Below are positions 1 to 11,169 of a DNA stretch of 64,000 nucleotides, piece after piece. Position 1 is the stretch's first letter. Each line of letters begins with the position of its first letter. This stretch comes from Cordilura impudica (Eukaryota > Arthropoda > Insecta > Diptera > Scathophagidae), in NCBI GenBank assembly GCA_963682025.1, contig OY821522.1:27700754-27764753 (forward strand). The letters are read 5' to 3'. The notes under the pieces are model-generated. The model was not told the DNA's origin. It was given only the letters and a program-made list of their open reading frames with translations, and made no database searches. A program made the translations under genes and the position numbers.

Positions 1-991
1 TTCAAATTTGGCACATATGGAGTGGAAGCTCCGGAAGGAACTAGAGAGTATAAAAATTTTGATATGGTGGGCGTGGCATTTATATGCCCACTTTTTCTGT
101 TTCTTATAAACAGCTAAACCGATTTCATTAAAATTTGGTGAATAGATAGTCAGTCTACTAACAGCCATTATAGGCTATATTACATTCTGATACGAACTAA
201 CGAACAAAATTTATTCAAAAAAATTTTTTAATAAATGGTCAAACAAATTATTAACGAAATAACTACAGCTTAATCTTGATAATCAAGACCATTATCTGGA
301 TTAATCTATAATCCGGCCAGCATTTCTCAACTCTTTCCCTATTAGTCAGTTAGGGTTGATACCAACTATATAATTTGTATATAATGCAAACAGTTATTTT
401 TATTGATTCGATGGAATAAAATAATAGGCATCAAACAATCCTTTACGATTTCTTTTCCAAGCGAAATTTTTACTGTTTTACGATTACTTCTTATTTTTTT
501 CATTATTTTATTGAACATTATAATAAAACCGAAAAGACGGATTGAGTTCTGCAATCAATTATTCAGATTAACGAGTTCCTACTGTACATAGTATTTTCAC
601 TTTTAATCTATAATTTTTGTATATTATTTATGCATTTTCAAGTTGCCACTTCACTCATCGTTTTTGTAACAACATATGATTTCTAATAACTTCCACAATA
701 ATACAAAAATGAACATACCAAATAATTAATGATTAAAAATTAAGGGTGCATACTTCCAGACGTATTCAGTATCGAATGTAGCTCACATTACATTAACCTT
801 TTTCTATCGTGACTAATCTAAGCTAATTAACCATGATTTTATTAGCTTTTAACTTTCTTATTATTAAAGTGGTTAATTGTTCTTCCATTTAAGTAAAATT
901 TGAACCTTCCTTATATTAAAAAATATGTTCATTTCACTTATATTTAGTTATCCCTAAAAGTATGCTTATAATAATTATATTTAAAACGACT
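1..991. other. AT-rich DNA left of Helitron 1 coding region; 5' end of Helitron not located
   Basis: No convincing coding sequence is visible. The first ~150 bases have a repeat-like look. The 5' TC terminus of Helitron 1 must lie somewhere upstream of its ATG at 1120. A TC followed by TATAA at 607 sits about 513 bp before that ATG, close to the 517 bp seen in Helitron 2, but nothing else supports it. I looked here for the missing C-terminal part of the Penelope-like element and did not recognise it. Confidence 0.4.
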
Positions 992-1069
992 TCATTTTTG
1001 GAATGTATTTAAATCATATGTTTAACAATATCATTTTTGGAATGTATTTAAATCATATGTTTAACAATA
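992..1069. repeat. Tandem duplication of a 39-bp unit
   Basis: Two head-to-tail copies (992-1030 and 1031-1069) are identical. They lie just upstream of the Helitron 1 coding start, in what is probably its 5' leader or promoter. Confidence 0.9.
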
Positions 1070-1224
1070 TAATTCATCAAAACTTAAAAAAGTAAAGAAA
1101 GTTTCTTCGTTTTTTAAAAATGCCACAAAGAAAAAAATCAAATCTCAGTAAAGTTTTAAAAAACACGTTACGTACTAAAAATGACAGAAATATTGAATTT
1201 GTAAGCCAACATTTGCAACGCCTG

Positions 1225-1569
1225 ACCACACAGTCCCAACGTCAAACTTTGCTGCGAGCATTGGAAACATCCCAACAAACGGCAACCAGACGTTTTTCTC
1301 AAGCCCAACGCCAGACTGTGGTAAGGGCAGCAGAAACTGAGGAGCAAACACAATCTCGGCGTACTTCTCAAGCCCAACGCCAGACGGAGTTAAGGACAGC
1401 TGAAACAGAAGAGCAAACAACATATAGGCTACATACTCAAGCCCAACGCCTGATTATGCATAGATCAACAGAAACAGAGGAACAGGCAAATGTACGTCGC
1501 TCTACTCAATCGCAACGTCAGTCTGCATTAAGGGTTACACAAACAGAGGAACAAGCGCTTTCTCGGCGG
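1225..1569 (+). repeat. Five tandem 69-bp (23-codon) repeats inside the Helitron 1 N-terminal coding region
   Basis: The units follow the pattern SQAQRQTxxRxAETEEQT and then two or three residues ending in RR, for codons 36-150. Unit length is constant and the frame is kept. Helitron 2 has no such repeats at the equivalent place, although its N-terminus is also basic and glutamine/arginine rich. Confidence 0.85.
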
Positions 1570-1777
1570 TCGCCTGAAACTCTACGTATGGCAACACGGC
1601 GAAATAACTTTAGGAAAGCAAGTTGGTTAATATTTAACGAAGCTGCTTTTGAATATGATCCCACGCTTGATTATAGTGGGCACAATCAACTCAAAGTTGG
1701 ACGAATGGACAACGAATGCAGTTATTGTAGAGCATTAAAATGGAAAACGGAAACAAGTGGAATGTGCTGCAGCTCAG

Positions 1778-2297
1778 GTACTATAACTACAAAAAACTCT
1801 TTCACTTTCTGCTATACGTTCCTTTTCCAAATATAAATGTGTAAAGAGGTTTATTCATTGTAAATACAGATTCCGATCAATTTTAGTCTGAACTCATTTT
1901 AATACCTGCTTTTCCAAAAACACTCATAAATAAAACATATCCTACAAAAAATATTATTTTATTGCATCAAAATTATCAACATGTACCTATACATTAAAAA
2001 AAGAATATGTAGAAAAGTTTGTAAATCAATATAACATACTACTTTTCAAAAACAAAAATAATATAACTACCCGGCTAAAAATCGATATGTGGCCACAACA
2101 TGTGCGTGTTTGAATGCATAGATCATGTATAGGTACATGTCGATAATTTTGATGCAATAAAATTATAATGATTTACGAGCTTAAATTACCAAAAAAGATT
2201 ACACCGTAGCACTAATAGATATCTATTCGTTGAAATTATGGGCATTTATATGACAACTTTTATAAGTTAACTTACTTCATTATTCTAAAATTTTTAG
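1778..2297 (+). other. Probable GT-AG intron of Helitron 1, holding a MITE-like inverted repeat
   Basis: Protein similarity to Helitron 2 stops at CCSSG and resumes at GKVHMPF. Removing GTACTA...TTTTTAG restores the frame exactly (AGC TCA G/GT AAA GTT). The equivalent place in Helitron 2 is uninterrupted. Inside the interval lies a 39-bp inverted repeat, annotated separately. Confidence 0.7.
1956..2163. mobile_element. MITE-like element with 39-bp terminal inverted repeats
   Basis: Left arm 1956-1994 and right arm 2125-2163 are inverted copies with about one mismatch; the outermost bases read ATTTTATTGCATCAAAATTA. The interior is AT-rich and non-coding. The whole unit is 208 bp. No clear target-site duplication is visible. 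It lies inside the interval that interrupts the Helitron 1 gene. Confidence 0.75.
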
Positions 2298-5200
2298 GTA
2301 AAGTTCATATGCCATTTCTTCAAGAGCCCCCAGAGCCTTTAAAACAACTTTTACTAAACGAGACCCATGCATCCAAACACTTTTTAAGTCATATTCGAAA
2401 ATACAACTCGGCATTTCAAATGACATCTTTTGGAGCATATAAAGAAGTTTCTTTACCAGGGTTTTCGCCAACATTTAGCATACAAGGACAAGTTTATCAC
2501 ACAATTGGTACAATATTTCCACCGGCCAATCAACAAGCTAAATTTATGCAAATATATTTCATGGGTGATGAAAACGCGCAAGCTAAAAGAAGATGCGAAG
2601 TCATACCCGGTGTTCAAAGTAGTATCATAAATGATCTTCAACCGCTATTCCGGGAGCATAATCAGTTGGTAAGATCATTTAGAACGGCTGTTGAAAATAT
2701 GCCCAACGAAAGCTATAAAATCGTTATTCATTCAGATCGCACTCCATATGGTGAACACGAACGACGATATAACGCTCCCGTTGTCAGTGAAGTTGCAGCG
2801 TTAATAGTTGGAAATCACGATTCGCCACGTGATATTGTCCTTCACGCGAGAAATGGACCATTGAAAAGAGTTTCCGACACGCACCGCTTTTATGATGCTC
2901 TTCAGTATCCCGTAATATTTTGGGGCGGACAGGAGGGTTACAACTTTCATATATCGCAAGTAAATCCAACTACGAAGGCTCCCGTACCAAATAAAAAAGT
3001 TTCGTCCATGGACTTTTATGCTTTCCACATAATGGTGCGACCCAACAATTTCAATTTATTATGTAGGTTCAAACAACTTTTCCACCAATTCTTAGTTGAC
3101 ATGTACGTTAAAGTTGAAAGTGAAAGACTAAGATATATAACTCTCAACCAGTGAAAGTTAAGATCGGAATCATACGTGCATTTACAAGATGCTATTAACA
3201 ACGACGCAAATGTAAATCCAAATGATTTGGGTAAAATGATAATTCTGCCTTCTTCATTTATTAATAGCCCGCGATATTTACATGAATATACGCAAGATGC
3301 TTTTGCATATGTACGTGCTTATGGTAGACCTGATCTTTTTATTACCTTTACATGCAACCCGACTTGGAAAGAAATAATAGACGAACTAATGCCAGGACAA
3401 AAATCAACAGACCGTCACGATTTGGTAGCACGCGTCTTTCATCAAAAAGTTCAAAAATTAATTGGACTTTTAACGAAAGGAAAAATTTTTCGAGAACATA
3501 GATGCTTCATGTACTCTATAGAGTGGCAAAAAAGAGGTCTACCTCATTTACATTTGTTGCTTTGGATGGAGACTAAAATACAGCCAAATCAAATTGATCT
3601 GATAATCTCAGCTGAAATACCTGATCCTCAAACAGATAAAGATCTTCATGATGTTGTGGTTAAAAACATGATACATGGTCCGTGCGGAAGCCTCAATCCA
3701 ACTTCTCCATGTATGCAAAATGGAAAATGTAGCAAAAAATTTCCAAAGCAACTACTACTACATACGCAACAAAATGATAAAGGATATCCACTATATAGAC
3801 GTAGAGCACAAAATGATGGCGGTCACATTGCTAAAATAAAAATTCGTGGGTTGCAACAGGAAGTGGACATTGACAATACATGGATTGTGCCATATTCTCC
3901 TTTGTTGTCAAAAGCGTTTAAAGCACACATAAATGTTGAATTTTGTAGTTCGGTCAAAGCAATAAAATACATATGCAAATATATAAACAAAGGCAGCGAT
4001 CTAGCAATTTTTGATATACAACGGCAAGATAATAACGTGAATATGAGAAATGAAGTCGAGGTTTATCAAACTGGACGTTATGTTAGCAGCAATAAAGCAG
4101 TTTGGCGTTTGCTAAGTTTCCCCTTACATGAAAGATATCCCAGTGTAACACACTTGGCAATTCACTTAGAAAATGGAGAACGTGTCTACTTCAATGAGGT
4201 TAATTTCCAGCAAAGAATTTCCTCTCATCCGAAAACAACTTTAACGGCATTTTTTGAACTGTGCAGAAGTGATTGCTTTGCCAAAATTCTATTTTATGTT
4301 GAAGTTCCACGCTATTACACATGGAATGCAACACAAAAAAAATGGAAAAGACGTAAAATTGGTTCCTTGGCAAGCAACTGGCCTGGAGTTAAAGAAGGAG
4401 ACACTCTAGGTCGTGTGTATACTGTACATGTCACTAACCAGGAATGTTATTGTTTGCGAATGCTACTGCACAATATAAAAGGACCAACGTGTTTTGCGGA
4501 TTTAAAAACTATAAATGGACGTGAATGTGAAACTTTTCGAGAAACCTGTGAGGTATTAGGGCTAATGGAAAATGACGAACAGTGGGATCTAGCCATGCAA
4601 GAGGCCGTATTATGCTCATTTCCGCATAAGCTAAGGCAGTTATTTGCAATATTACTTGCTATGTGTGGGCTTTCTAAGCCTCTGGAACTGTGGGAGCGTT
4701 ATAAAAATGATTTATCGGAAGATATTCTGAGAAGAAGACAAGCGACTAATCCTGAAATTTCTTTCGATAATCACATTTATAATGAGACTCTAACATTTAT
4801 TGAAGACAAATTAGTTTCAATGGTAGGCAAAACCTTAGATACATTTGGTTTTCCTAGACCACATCGAGTGGAAAACGTATCCGAAGATTTGTCGACAGAA
4901 TTGAGCTACGATATGACTAATTTAAATGCTGAAGTTGCGGAGAAGACGGAAAAACTGCTTCCCGAACAAAAAATTATATTTGACAAAGTGATGGAGAAAA
5001 TAAATAAAGAAGAAGAAGCTCTTTTTTTCCTAGATGCTCCTGGGGGGACAGGCAAAACATTCCTTCTAAATCTTTTGTTAGCTTCTGTCCGCAGAGATCA
5101 AAAAGTCGCAATAGCAGTAGCTTCATCAGGCATAGCGGCAACTCTTCTTAATGGTGGTCGAACCGCACACTCTGTTGTAAAGTTGCCACTAAATTTAGCT

Positions 5201-6315
5201 CAAACTGAAGCTCCAACATGCAATATAAGTAAAAACAGCAGCCGTGGAATTTTATTACAGAAGTGTAAATTATTGGTTTGGGATGAGTGCACCATGTCAC
5301 ACAAGAATGCAGTTGAAGCATTAAACCGCAGTTTACGAGACATAAGAAACTGCGTTGCACTTATGGGTGGAATGGTAGTACTTCTTGCTGGTGATTTTCG
5401 GCAAACTCTTCCTGTTATGCCAAGAGGGACTCCAGCTGATGAAAATAATGCTTGCATAAAAGCTTCTCATTTATGGAATCATGTGTCTAAAATGAGCCTG
5501 ACCACCAATATGAGAGTTTTTGTAAACAATGATCCTGAAGCTGCATCACATGCTAACAAATTACTAAAAATAGGAAATGGTCTAATTGCAACAGACATAC
5601 ATGGTAAAATATCATTTGAAAAACAGTTTTGCAGTTTAGTTTCTTCAGAGGAAGAACTTATTTCGAAAGTTTATCCAGACATCAACCAAAACATGTGTAG
5701 TGAAAACTGGTTATGTGAAAGAGCATTGTTAGCTGCAAAAAACAGTATTGTGGCCAACATCAATCACCAAATTCTACACAAAGTTTCTGGTCAGTCCACA
5801 ATTTATAAATCAATTGATAGTGTACTGGATGAAGAGCATTGTACTACATACCCGCCAGAATTCCTTAATTCGTTGGAGCTTTCAGGAGTTCCACCACATA
5901 AATTGGAGCTCAAGATTGGGGTGCCTATTATACTTATGCGAAATTTGAATGCACCAAAACTTTGTAATGGGACGAGATTACGAGTAACACATTTAAGCCG
6001 CAATATTATCGAAGCAACAATATTGACAGGTTCTGCGAAAGGGGAATACGTTTTTATTCCCGAATACCCCTCATTCCGACAGATTTACCGTTTCAATTTT
6101 AACGTTTGCAATTTCCTATAAAACTGGCATTTGCAATAACAATAAACAAATCACAAGGACAGACACTCAAAACTGCAGGCATACATTTAGAGACACCTTG
6201 CTTTTCTCACGGTCAGCTATATGTTGCTTGCTCAAGAGTTCCAAGTGGAAGAAATTTATACGTTTTGGCTCCAGATGGAAAAACATTAAACGTCGTTTAT
6301 AGAAGTGTATTATAA

Positions 6316-6896
6316 ACCTGAAATTTTCATTTGTTAGATCTCTCAAGAAAAATAGCCAAAAACTGTTAACTTCTTTAAAATTTTATTTAAATTAAAAAAA
6401 AAAAATAATGTTAAAACATGTCATACATTTAATACATAAAAAACAATACAATAAAAGGTATATTTTACATTTTACATAAAAATTTTAAAAAACCTTTAAA
6501 CGTTTTACTTATGAAATTATAATACTTTATTTTTTAATTTTAATACTTTACTTTAATACTTTATTCGTTAATTTTTTAAATTAATAATTAATTATTTAGA
6601 AATAATCAGCAGTGAAATAATGTAAATATATAAAAATGCTTAATATTTTTTTACATTAATTAAATAGTGCTAAATTTAAAATAACACTAATGATAACTCA
6701 TTTCTTTCAATATATTTTATAATCCAAACTTATAATCTGTTTTTGTAAAATAATTGAGTTTGTTTGTATGCTATGAAGATGACCAACTCCATACAATTTA
6801 TTTAAATAATTGCGATTCTTTTAAAGATTTTAAAATAAATTTCTAACAATTTTCCAAATACTTTGTGTATCAATTTATTCCAGTAATACGAAGGAA
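6316..6896 (+). other. Helitron 1 3' non-coding region
   Basis: Very AT-rich DNA between the RepHel stop codon and the terminal hairpin. No gene is visible. Confidence 0.7.
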
Positions 6897-6926
6897 ACCC
6901 AGGCAACGCCGGGTACACACAGCTAG
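6897..6926 (+). other. Helitron 1 3' terminus: hairpin plus CTAG
   Basis: ACCCAGGC and GCCGGGT (6897-6904 and 6908-6914) pair, with one bulged A, around a three-base loop. Eight bases later comes the terminal CTAG (6923-6926), followed by T. This is the classic Helitron transposition terminator. Confidence 0.88.
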
Positions 6927-8704
6927 TTATTTATAAGTTTCGTAATAATGTTATCCGGGAATGAGTTCTTCTTTAAAATGTCTCTTATCTTCTTTTTGTT
7001 GTCCGTATGAAACTGATTGTCACTAATCGTTAGCACTCTTCGTATAAAATTATTTGCAGTATTTATGATAATATTGTTGGGTTGGCAAGAGTAATAATTT
7101 ATAATTCTCCCCGATGACGTGGGTTTTTGGTACCAATCTATTTTTATTTTGTTTCCTCTCCTTATAACCAATGTGTCCAAATAAGGCAATCTACTGTTTT
7201 CTTCTTCTTCAATGGTAAATTTAATTTTATGGTGAAAGCAGTTTAGTTGTTTTAGAATATGATCAATTTCATTTGTTTTTATTACACAAAACAAGTCGTC
7301 CACGTATTTGGTAAGAAGTCTAGGCTTCTTGTCTAGTTTTTCCATTGTTTTGCGTAACAACTCCTCCATCACTATATCGGCTACTATAGGCGAAGCTGAT
7401 GACCCCATGGGTAGCCCACTACTTTGAGTGTAGATTTTATCGTTATATGTGAAATAACGGTTGTCTTTTATACAAAATTGTAATATTTTTGTAACTAATA
7501 CTTTCGGCATTGTCGTATACTTCTCAATTTTACTCCACTTGTCCTTGATAACGTATATCGCATAATCTACTGGTATGCTTGGGAATAATGAAACTACATC
7601 AAAGGAAACTAATTTCTCGTCATTATAAATTATAGTGTTGTTTATTTTATTTTTGAATTCAACCGCATCCTTCACATTAAATTCTGAATCTACTGTAAGG
7701 TGTTTTAAAATGTTCGTCAGAGATTTACAAAGCTCATTTGATCGTGAATTTATTGATGAACATATTGGCCTTAATGGAAGATTGTCTTTATGGATTTTAG
7801 GTAGTCCATAAATTCTTGGCGCTAATGCCGCGTCTTTTTTCATTTTTCGCTTTTCTATAGTAGATATTATATTACATTTATGTAGATCTTCTACTAGTTC
7901 ATAGTTCTTCTTTTGTAATGCTGATGTGGGATCCTTGTTTAATCTCCTATATGTCATCATATCACTCAAAATTTCTTGCATCCTGTTCTCATAGTCCTTT
8001 TTCTCCATGGCCACTGTAACATTTCCCTTATCTGCGTTTAAAATTAAAATATTTTTAATTCTCTTAAAAAATTTTTTTGTTTGTTCCACTGTACTAAGCA
8101 CAAAACGATCTCTTCCACTTAAGCTTTGTTTGTTTGTATGATTTTCAAGCATTGTTGTAAATTTTGTTCTTGCACTTTCTTGTTCCTCTTTATTTACCAA
8201 TGTTTGTATGCAGTCCTCTCCATCTGCAATATACTTGAACATAGGAAATTTTTCTTTTGTTGTAGGTATAGCATGTTTTTGTCCTAGTGAGAGAATCCAC
8301 TGCATATCGTCAGGAATGTTAATGCTAGTCTTATTAATAAACCATTTTTAGTTTTTTTCAATTCCTAGTTCCTTTCGCTGCTCATCTCTTAGTTTATCAA
8401 ATTTTGTCTTATGTCGGTTCTTAATTTCAGTGTTTTTGGTTTTTAAAATAGTTTTTTCGCTGTCCCAAAATTGTTCCCGGACGTCCGTACTTAATTGCTT
8501 ATCTATATTAATTTCCACTTCTTTAATAAATTTGCCATTTAATTTTGTAATTTCGTGTTTTTGTTTTATAAGTAGATTCAAAATTTTTTTATGAGAATTT
8601 TGCAATATGGTGTTAAGTGACGAGTTAATATCTGTAGGAAGAATTTCTGTATTTTTGAATATGTTGGTTATGTTTTTTGTTGCACTGCTGATAAAGTTGG
8701 GCAT
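6923..8704 (-). pseudogene. Penelope-like element reverse transcriptase, truncated by Helitron 1
   Basis: Read right to left, one frame runs from about 8704 to 6923 with a single in-frame TAA at 8348-8350 that splits it into 118 and about 475 codons. The larger part has reverse transcriptase blocks of the Penelope type: AALAPRIYGLPKIHK, then PLRPICSSINS, then KLVSFDVVSLFPSIPV, then SSGLPMGSSASPIVADIVME and the catalytic LTKYVDDLFCVI (YVDD). In this family the enzyme copies RNA at nicked DNA and usually carries a C-terminal GIY-YIG endonuclease. Here that domain is absent: the reading frame ends exactly at the Helitron 3' end, whose CTAG supplies the TAG stop. The 118-residue upstream part is a lysine-rich N-terminal region. 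The element is dead as seen. Confidence 0.9.
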
Positions 8705-9293
8705 TATGCCATTGTTTCTGCATTTAATTAGAAAAGTAATTGTTGATTTTGTGTTTGATTAGGATACTTTAGGGTCTTTATTTAATGAAAAAATAAAATT
8801 TCCTAGAATTTGCACTCTAATTTCGAGGGCTGGAATCTCTTAGTTCAATTAAATCGACTAAAGATTAAAATATGTTAATTAGGGCATTTTTTTACAAACA
8901 ACCCCGAATAAAAAATTCAAAAATCGTTTTTTTTAACAGAATATCCTTAAAAAAGGACATGGGTGATCGTCCTTGGACAAATTGTATATACAGTTGGACG
9001 CGCCTTAAAAAACCTTTCTTATGATACCCATATTGTATATGTTGGTAAGGACACAGATTAATAAATTAACAAAATATGCTCACGAGAGGTCAAAGCTAGA
9101 GCCGAAATATTTTAGATGTCATCATAAAAAATACCAATGTTCATTTTGAGGGGGGCACACCTTTCACGAATTTCGCTTCCATACAAGTTGAGTCGCTCTA
9201 ATGTATATATGTATATATATGTATATATGAATGTAAACGAAAAGTGATTAACATAAACAGAAAAATTATTAGTTGCACGTTTTATAATATCAC
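8705..9293. other. 5' side of the Penelope-like element and AT-rich flank
   Basis: Non-coding DNA, likely the leader of the Penelope-like element nearest 8705, then unassigned sequence with a short TATATATG microsatellite near 9200-9230. No gene is seen. Confidence 0.4.
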
Positions 9294-9780
9294 ATAATTT
9301 TATAAACACCCTAATTCTTATCGCTAATTTTTTGTTGCCATCTCATTCAGTATAAAAATATAATTGCGGCATACCTTTAGGTAGCTGGAAAACCAAAAAA
9401 TTTCAATTTCAAATAAAACTTAATTCAAATCCTGAAAAGAAAATTATTTTTTCGTTTATTATATTTAATTCTAAAAATATACTATTAAACATACCTCTAA
9501 TTCTTTGTTGGTTGTACTATAATATATAATTTGTATTAGGGCAATTCATATAAAAATTTTCATTTGTGATATGCTTGAAAAAAAATAACATAATTTTAAA
9601 ATTTTTGTTGTAATTTTATAAACACGCCTAATTCTTATCGCTAAAAAAAATTTGCAGCATACTTTTAGGTAGCTAAAAACAGAGTTTCCACCTCCCTCCA
9701 CCCCCCTTACCAACATATATTAAAAAAAATTAGTATACATTTAGGCTGCTGGAAAGCCAGTGTTGCCACCTTCCCACCTC
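9294..9780. repeat. Diverged direct repeats
   Basis: The module TTTATAAACACcCTAATTCTTATCGCTAA at about 9299 returns at about 9615. The module CATAC-TTTAGGTAGCTGGAAA at about 9370 returns at about 9659 and in weaker form at about 9735. The spacing of about 290-315 bp suggests an old duplication. No coding sequence is visible. Confidence 0.6.
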
Positions 9781-10103
9781 TTTACATATCGTCACCAGTA
9801 TTGCAAACCTAAAAGGGCTCAACGCATTGACTTGTACTGAAAAGATGGTCCAGAATTCCCATAAATACACTACTACTACGACCACTGATCTTAAAACTAA
9901 TTTACGATATACATATGTATATAGATCACGAAACAATATAAAAGTAAATTACAAACTACTTAACGAAAAGGACAGTTAACGCCCGCTCACTAACGTGAGA
10001 TACGTATGTATATTGATGTCGGTTAGCTAACTACAATATACAACACCTAAACAAGTAGGGGAAGGGATGGATAAAAGACCAAACAATAACAGTGACGATA
10101 TCA
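9781..10103. other. Unassigned non-coding DNA
   Basis: I see no gene, repeat boundary or RNA gene in this stretch. Confidence 0.3.
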
Positions 10104-10144
10104 ACTTAGTGGTTGTCGGTGATCTGACCCGACAACCACTAAGT
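10104..10144. repeat. Perfect hairpin, 16-bp arms with 9-nt loop
   Basis: ACTTAGTGGTTGTCGG at 10104-10119 is matched without error by its reverse complement at 10129-10144; the loop is TGATCTGAC. It is GC-richer than its surroundings. It could be a transposon end, a replication or processing hairpin, or a footprint; nothing nearby decides. Confidence 0.9.
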
Positions 10145-10631
10145 CTGGTTTATGTTTGCTAATAACAGTTCCGACATAGTCATAACTGTTAAGGTATCCA
10201 TTTATAATCCACTGACTTTTTATCGTAATTTATATTGGCACAATTTGATTGGCAACCCTGCTTGTAAAGCGTCAAAACGTAAAAATTTTAGCTGTGTTAC
10301 AAAGTCTTTATATTTTCGTTTGAAACGTTTTAAAATGTGGAGCGAATCGTCTGGAGCGTAGCATTTGGAACTTTGGTTTGTATCGAAAACTGTTGGAGTA
10401 CATCAATACCAGGGTAAAATACAGTTGTTTGATCGGCTGACTGTGTACTCAACTTAAGTTGTATTGCGTTCACTTCCTCCTTTTATTTGCACAACAGCTG
10501 TATTCTTTTAGTACACAGTTCCAGTCAATTTTATATTTACGCCCTAAGTTATGCTTCAAAAATCCAATGTATACAAAAGACCACTGTTACAAAAGTCACC
10601 TGAACAGCTGGTAAAAAAATAACAAAAAAAA
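10145..10631. other. Possible 5' region of a transposon gene
   Basis: Contains a 12-bp palindrome (CAACTTAAGTTG, 10450-10461) and an imperfect inverted pair around GACTGTGTACT and AGTACACAGT. An open frame at 10152-10361 has no recognisable motif and I do not treat it as a gene. The stretch ends just before a short ORF with a run of A before its ATG. Confidence 0.3.
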
Positions 10632-10811
10632 ATGGAAACACAAACAACTAACCCTGATTCATTTGCATGGGAAACACTTTGTAGCGTATTGGACGTTAAA
10701 TTGAAAGATGTCGCCAGAAAAAATTATCTCCTATCATTGAAAGTCAAAACTCAGGAGCTTAGCGAAAAAACTACAAAGCTTAGAACCGACGCACTGTGGA
10801 CCATATCTTGA
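10632..10811 (+). CDS. Short ORF (59 codons) of unknown function
   Basis: Starts ATGGAAACACAAACAACT and ends at TGA. The product is hydrophilic, lysine/threonine rich and partly helical in composition (KTQELSEKTTKLRTDALW). Its position ~400 bp upstream of a fossil transposon protein (from 11170) makes it a candidate N-terminal exon of that element, but I cannot show a splice link. A chance open frame is possible. Confidence 0.3.
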   Translation: METQTTNPDSFAWETLCSVLDVKLKDVARKNYLLSLKVKTQELSEKTTKLRTDALWTIS

Positions 10812-11169
10812 GAAGGCGGAAAAAATCATTTTCTTATGGTTGCCGATTTTAAAATTATGTTATTCATTTGAAAGTAAATACCAGTGAACCTCGGGAGCTA
10901 AAAAAGTGCGACTCTATTTCAACTATATCACAGCGAACAGGGTCTTCGAAAATGGACTTTCTCAGTATTTTGCTCAAATTAAAAATTTCTTTGTAAATTT
11001 TAATTTTTAAATGACTGTCACTTTTTTGTTTCAAAAGATTTTAAAGTAAAATAAATTTTGTATAATTTTGTAACTTCTGAGCTATTATTGTTACAAATAT
11101 AAAGTCACTGAGGCGTTTGGTGTCACTTCAAGTTCAGCAGAAATCTCTTTAAACATACTTGATTTATGC

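Larger units (their letters stand above)
1120..6315 (+). pseudogene. Helitron 1 RepHel protein (HUH replication initiator plus Pif1-like helicase), broken
   Basis: In the Helitron family this protein nicks and rejoins single-stranded DNA (Rep domain) and unwinds it (helicase). Exon 1 (1120-1777) encodes a basic, glutamine/arginine-rich N-terminus with five 23-residue repeats, then a cysteine cluster (CSYC...CCSSG) typical of the Helitron N-terminal domain. A GT-AG interval (1778-2297) joins it in frame to 2298 onward, giving S-S-G-K-V-H-M. The Rep two-histidine motif HLH is at 3545-3553, followed by the KYICKYINKGSD tyrosine motif near 3965-4000. Walker A (GGTGKT) is near 5042-5059, Walker B (LVWDECTM) near 5273-5296, and the C-terminal INKSQGQT...YVACSR motif near 6145-6237. 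Damage: in-frame TGA at 3152-3154, a frameshift close to 6060-6080 and a further stop just after it, before the last ~70 residues. Catalytic residues themselves look intact, so inactivation may be fairly recent. Confidence 0.92.
1120..6926 (+). mobile_element. Helitron 1, autonomous rolling-circle transposon, decayed
   Basis: The element carries a Rep/helicase gene (1120-6315), an AT-rich 3' region (6316-6896), a 3' hairpin (6897-6914) and a terminal CTAG at 6923-6926. Helitrons typically insert between A and T, leave no target duplication and end in CTRR preceded by a short hairpin, and all of these fit at the 3' end. The base after CTAG is T. The 5' terminus is not resolved, so the start given is the coding start; the true element begins some hundreds of bases earlier. 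It is inserted in the Penelope-like element to its right. Confidence 0.9.

Noticed and set aside
366..591. Overlapping 62-codon frames near the window start
   Set aside because: AT-rich, both strands, no recognised motif; does not match the missing Penelope-like endonuclease.
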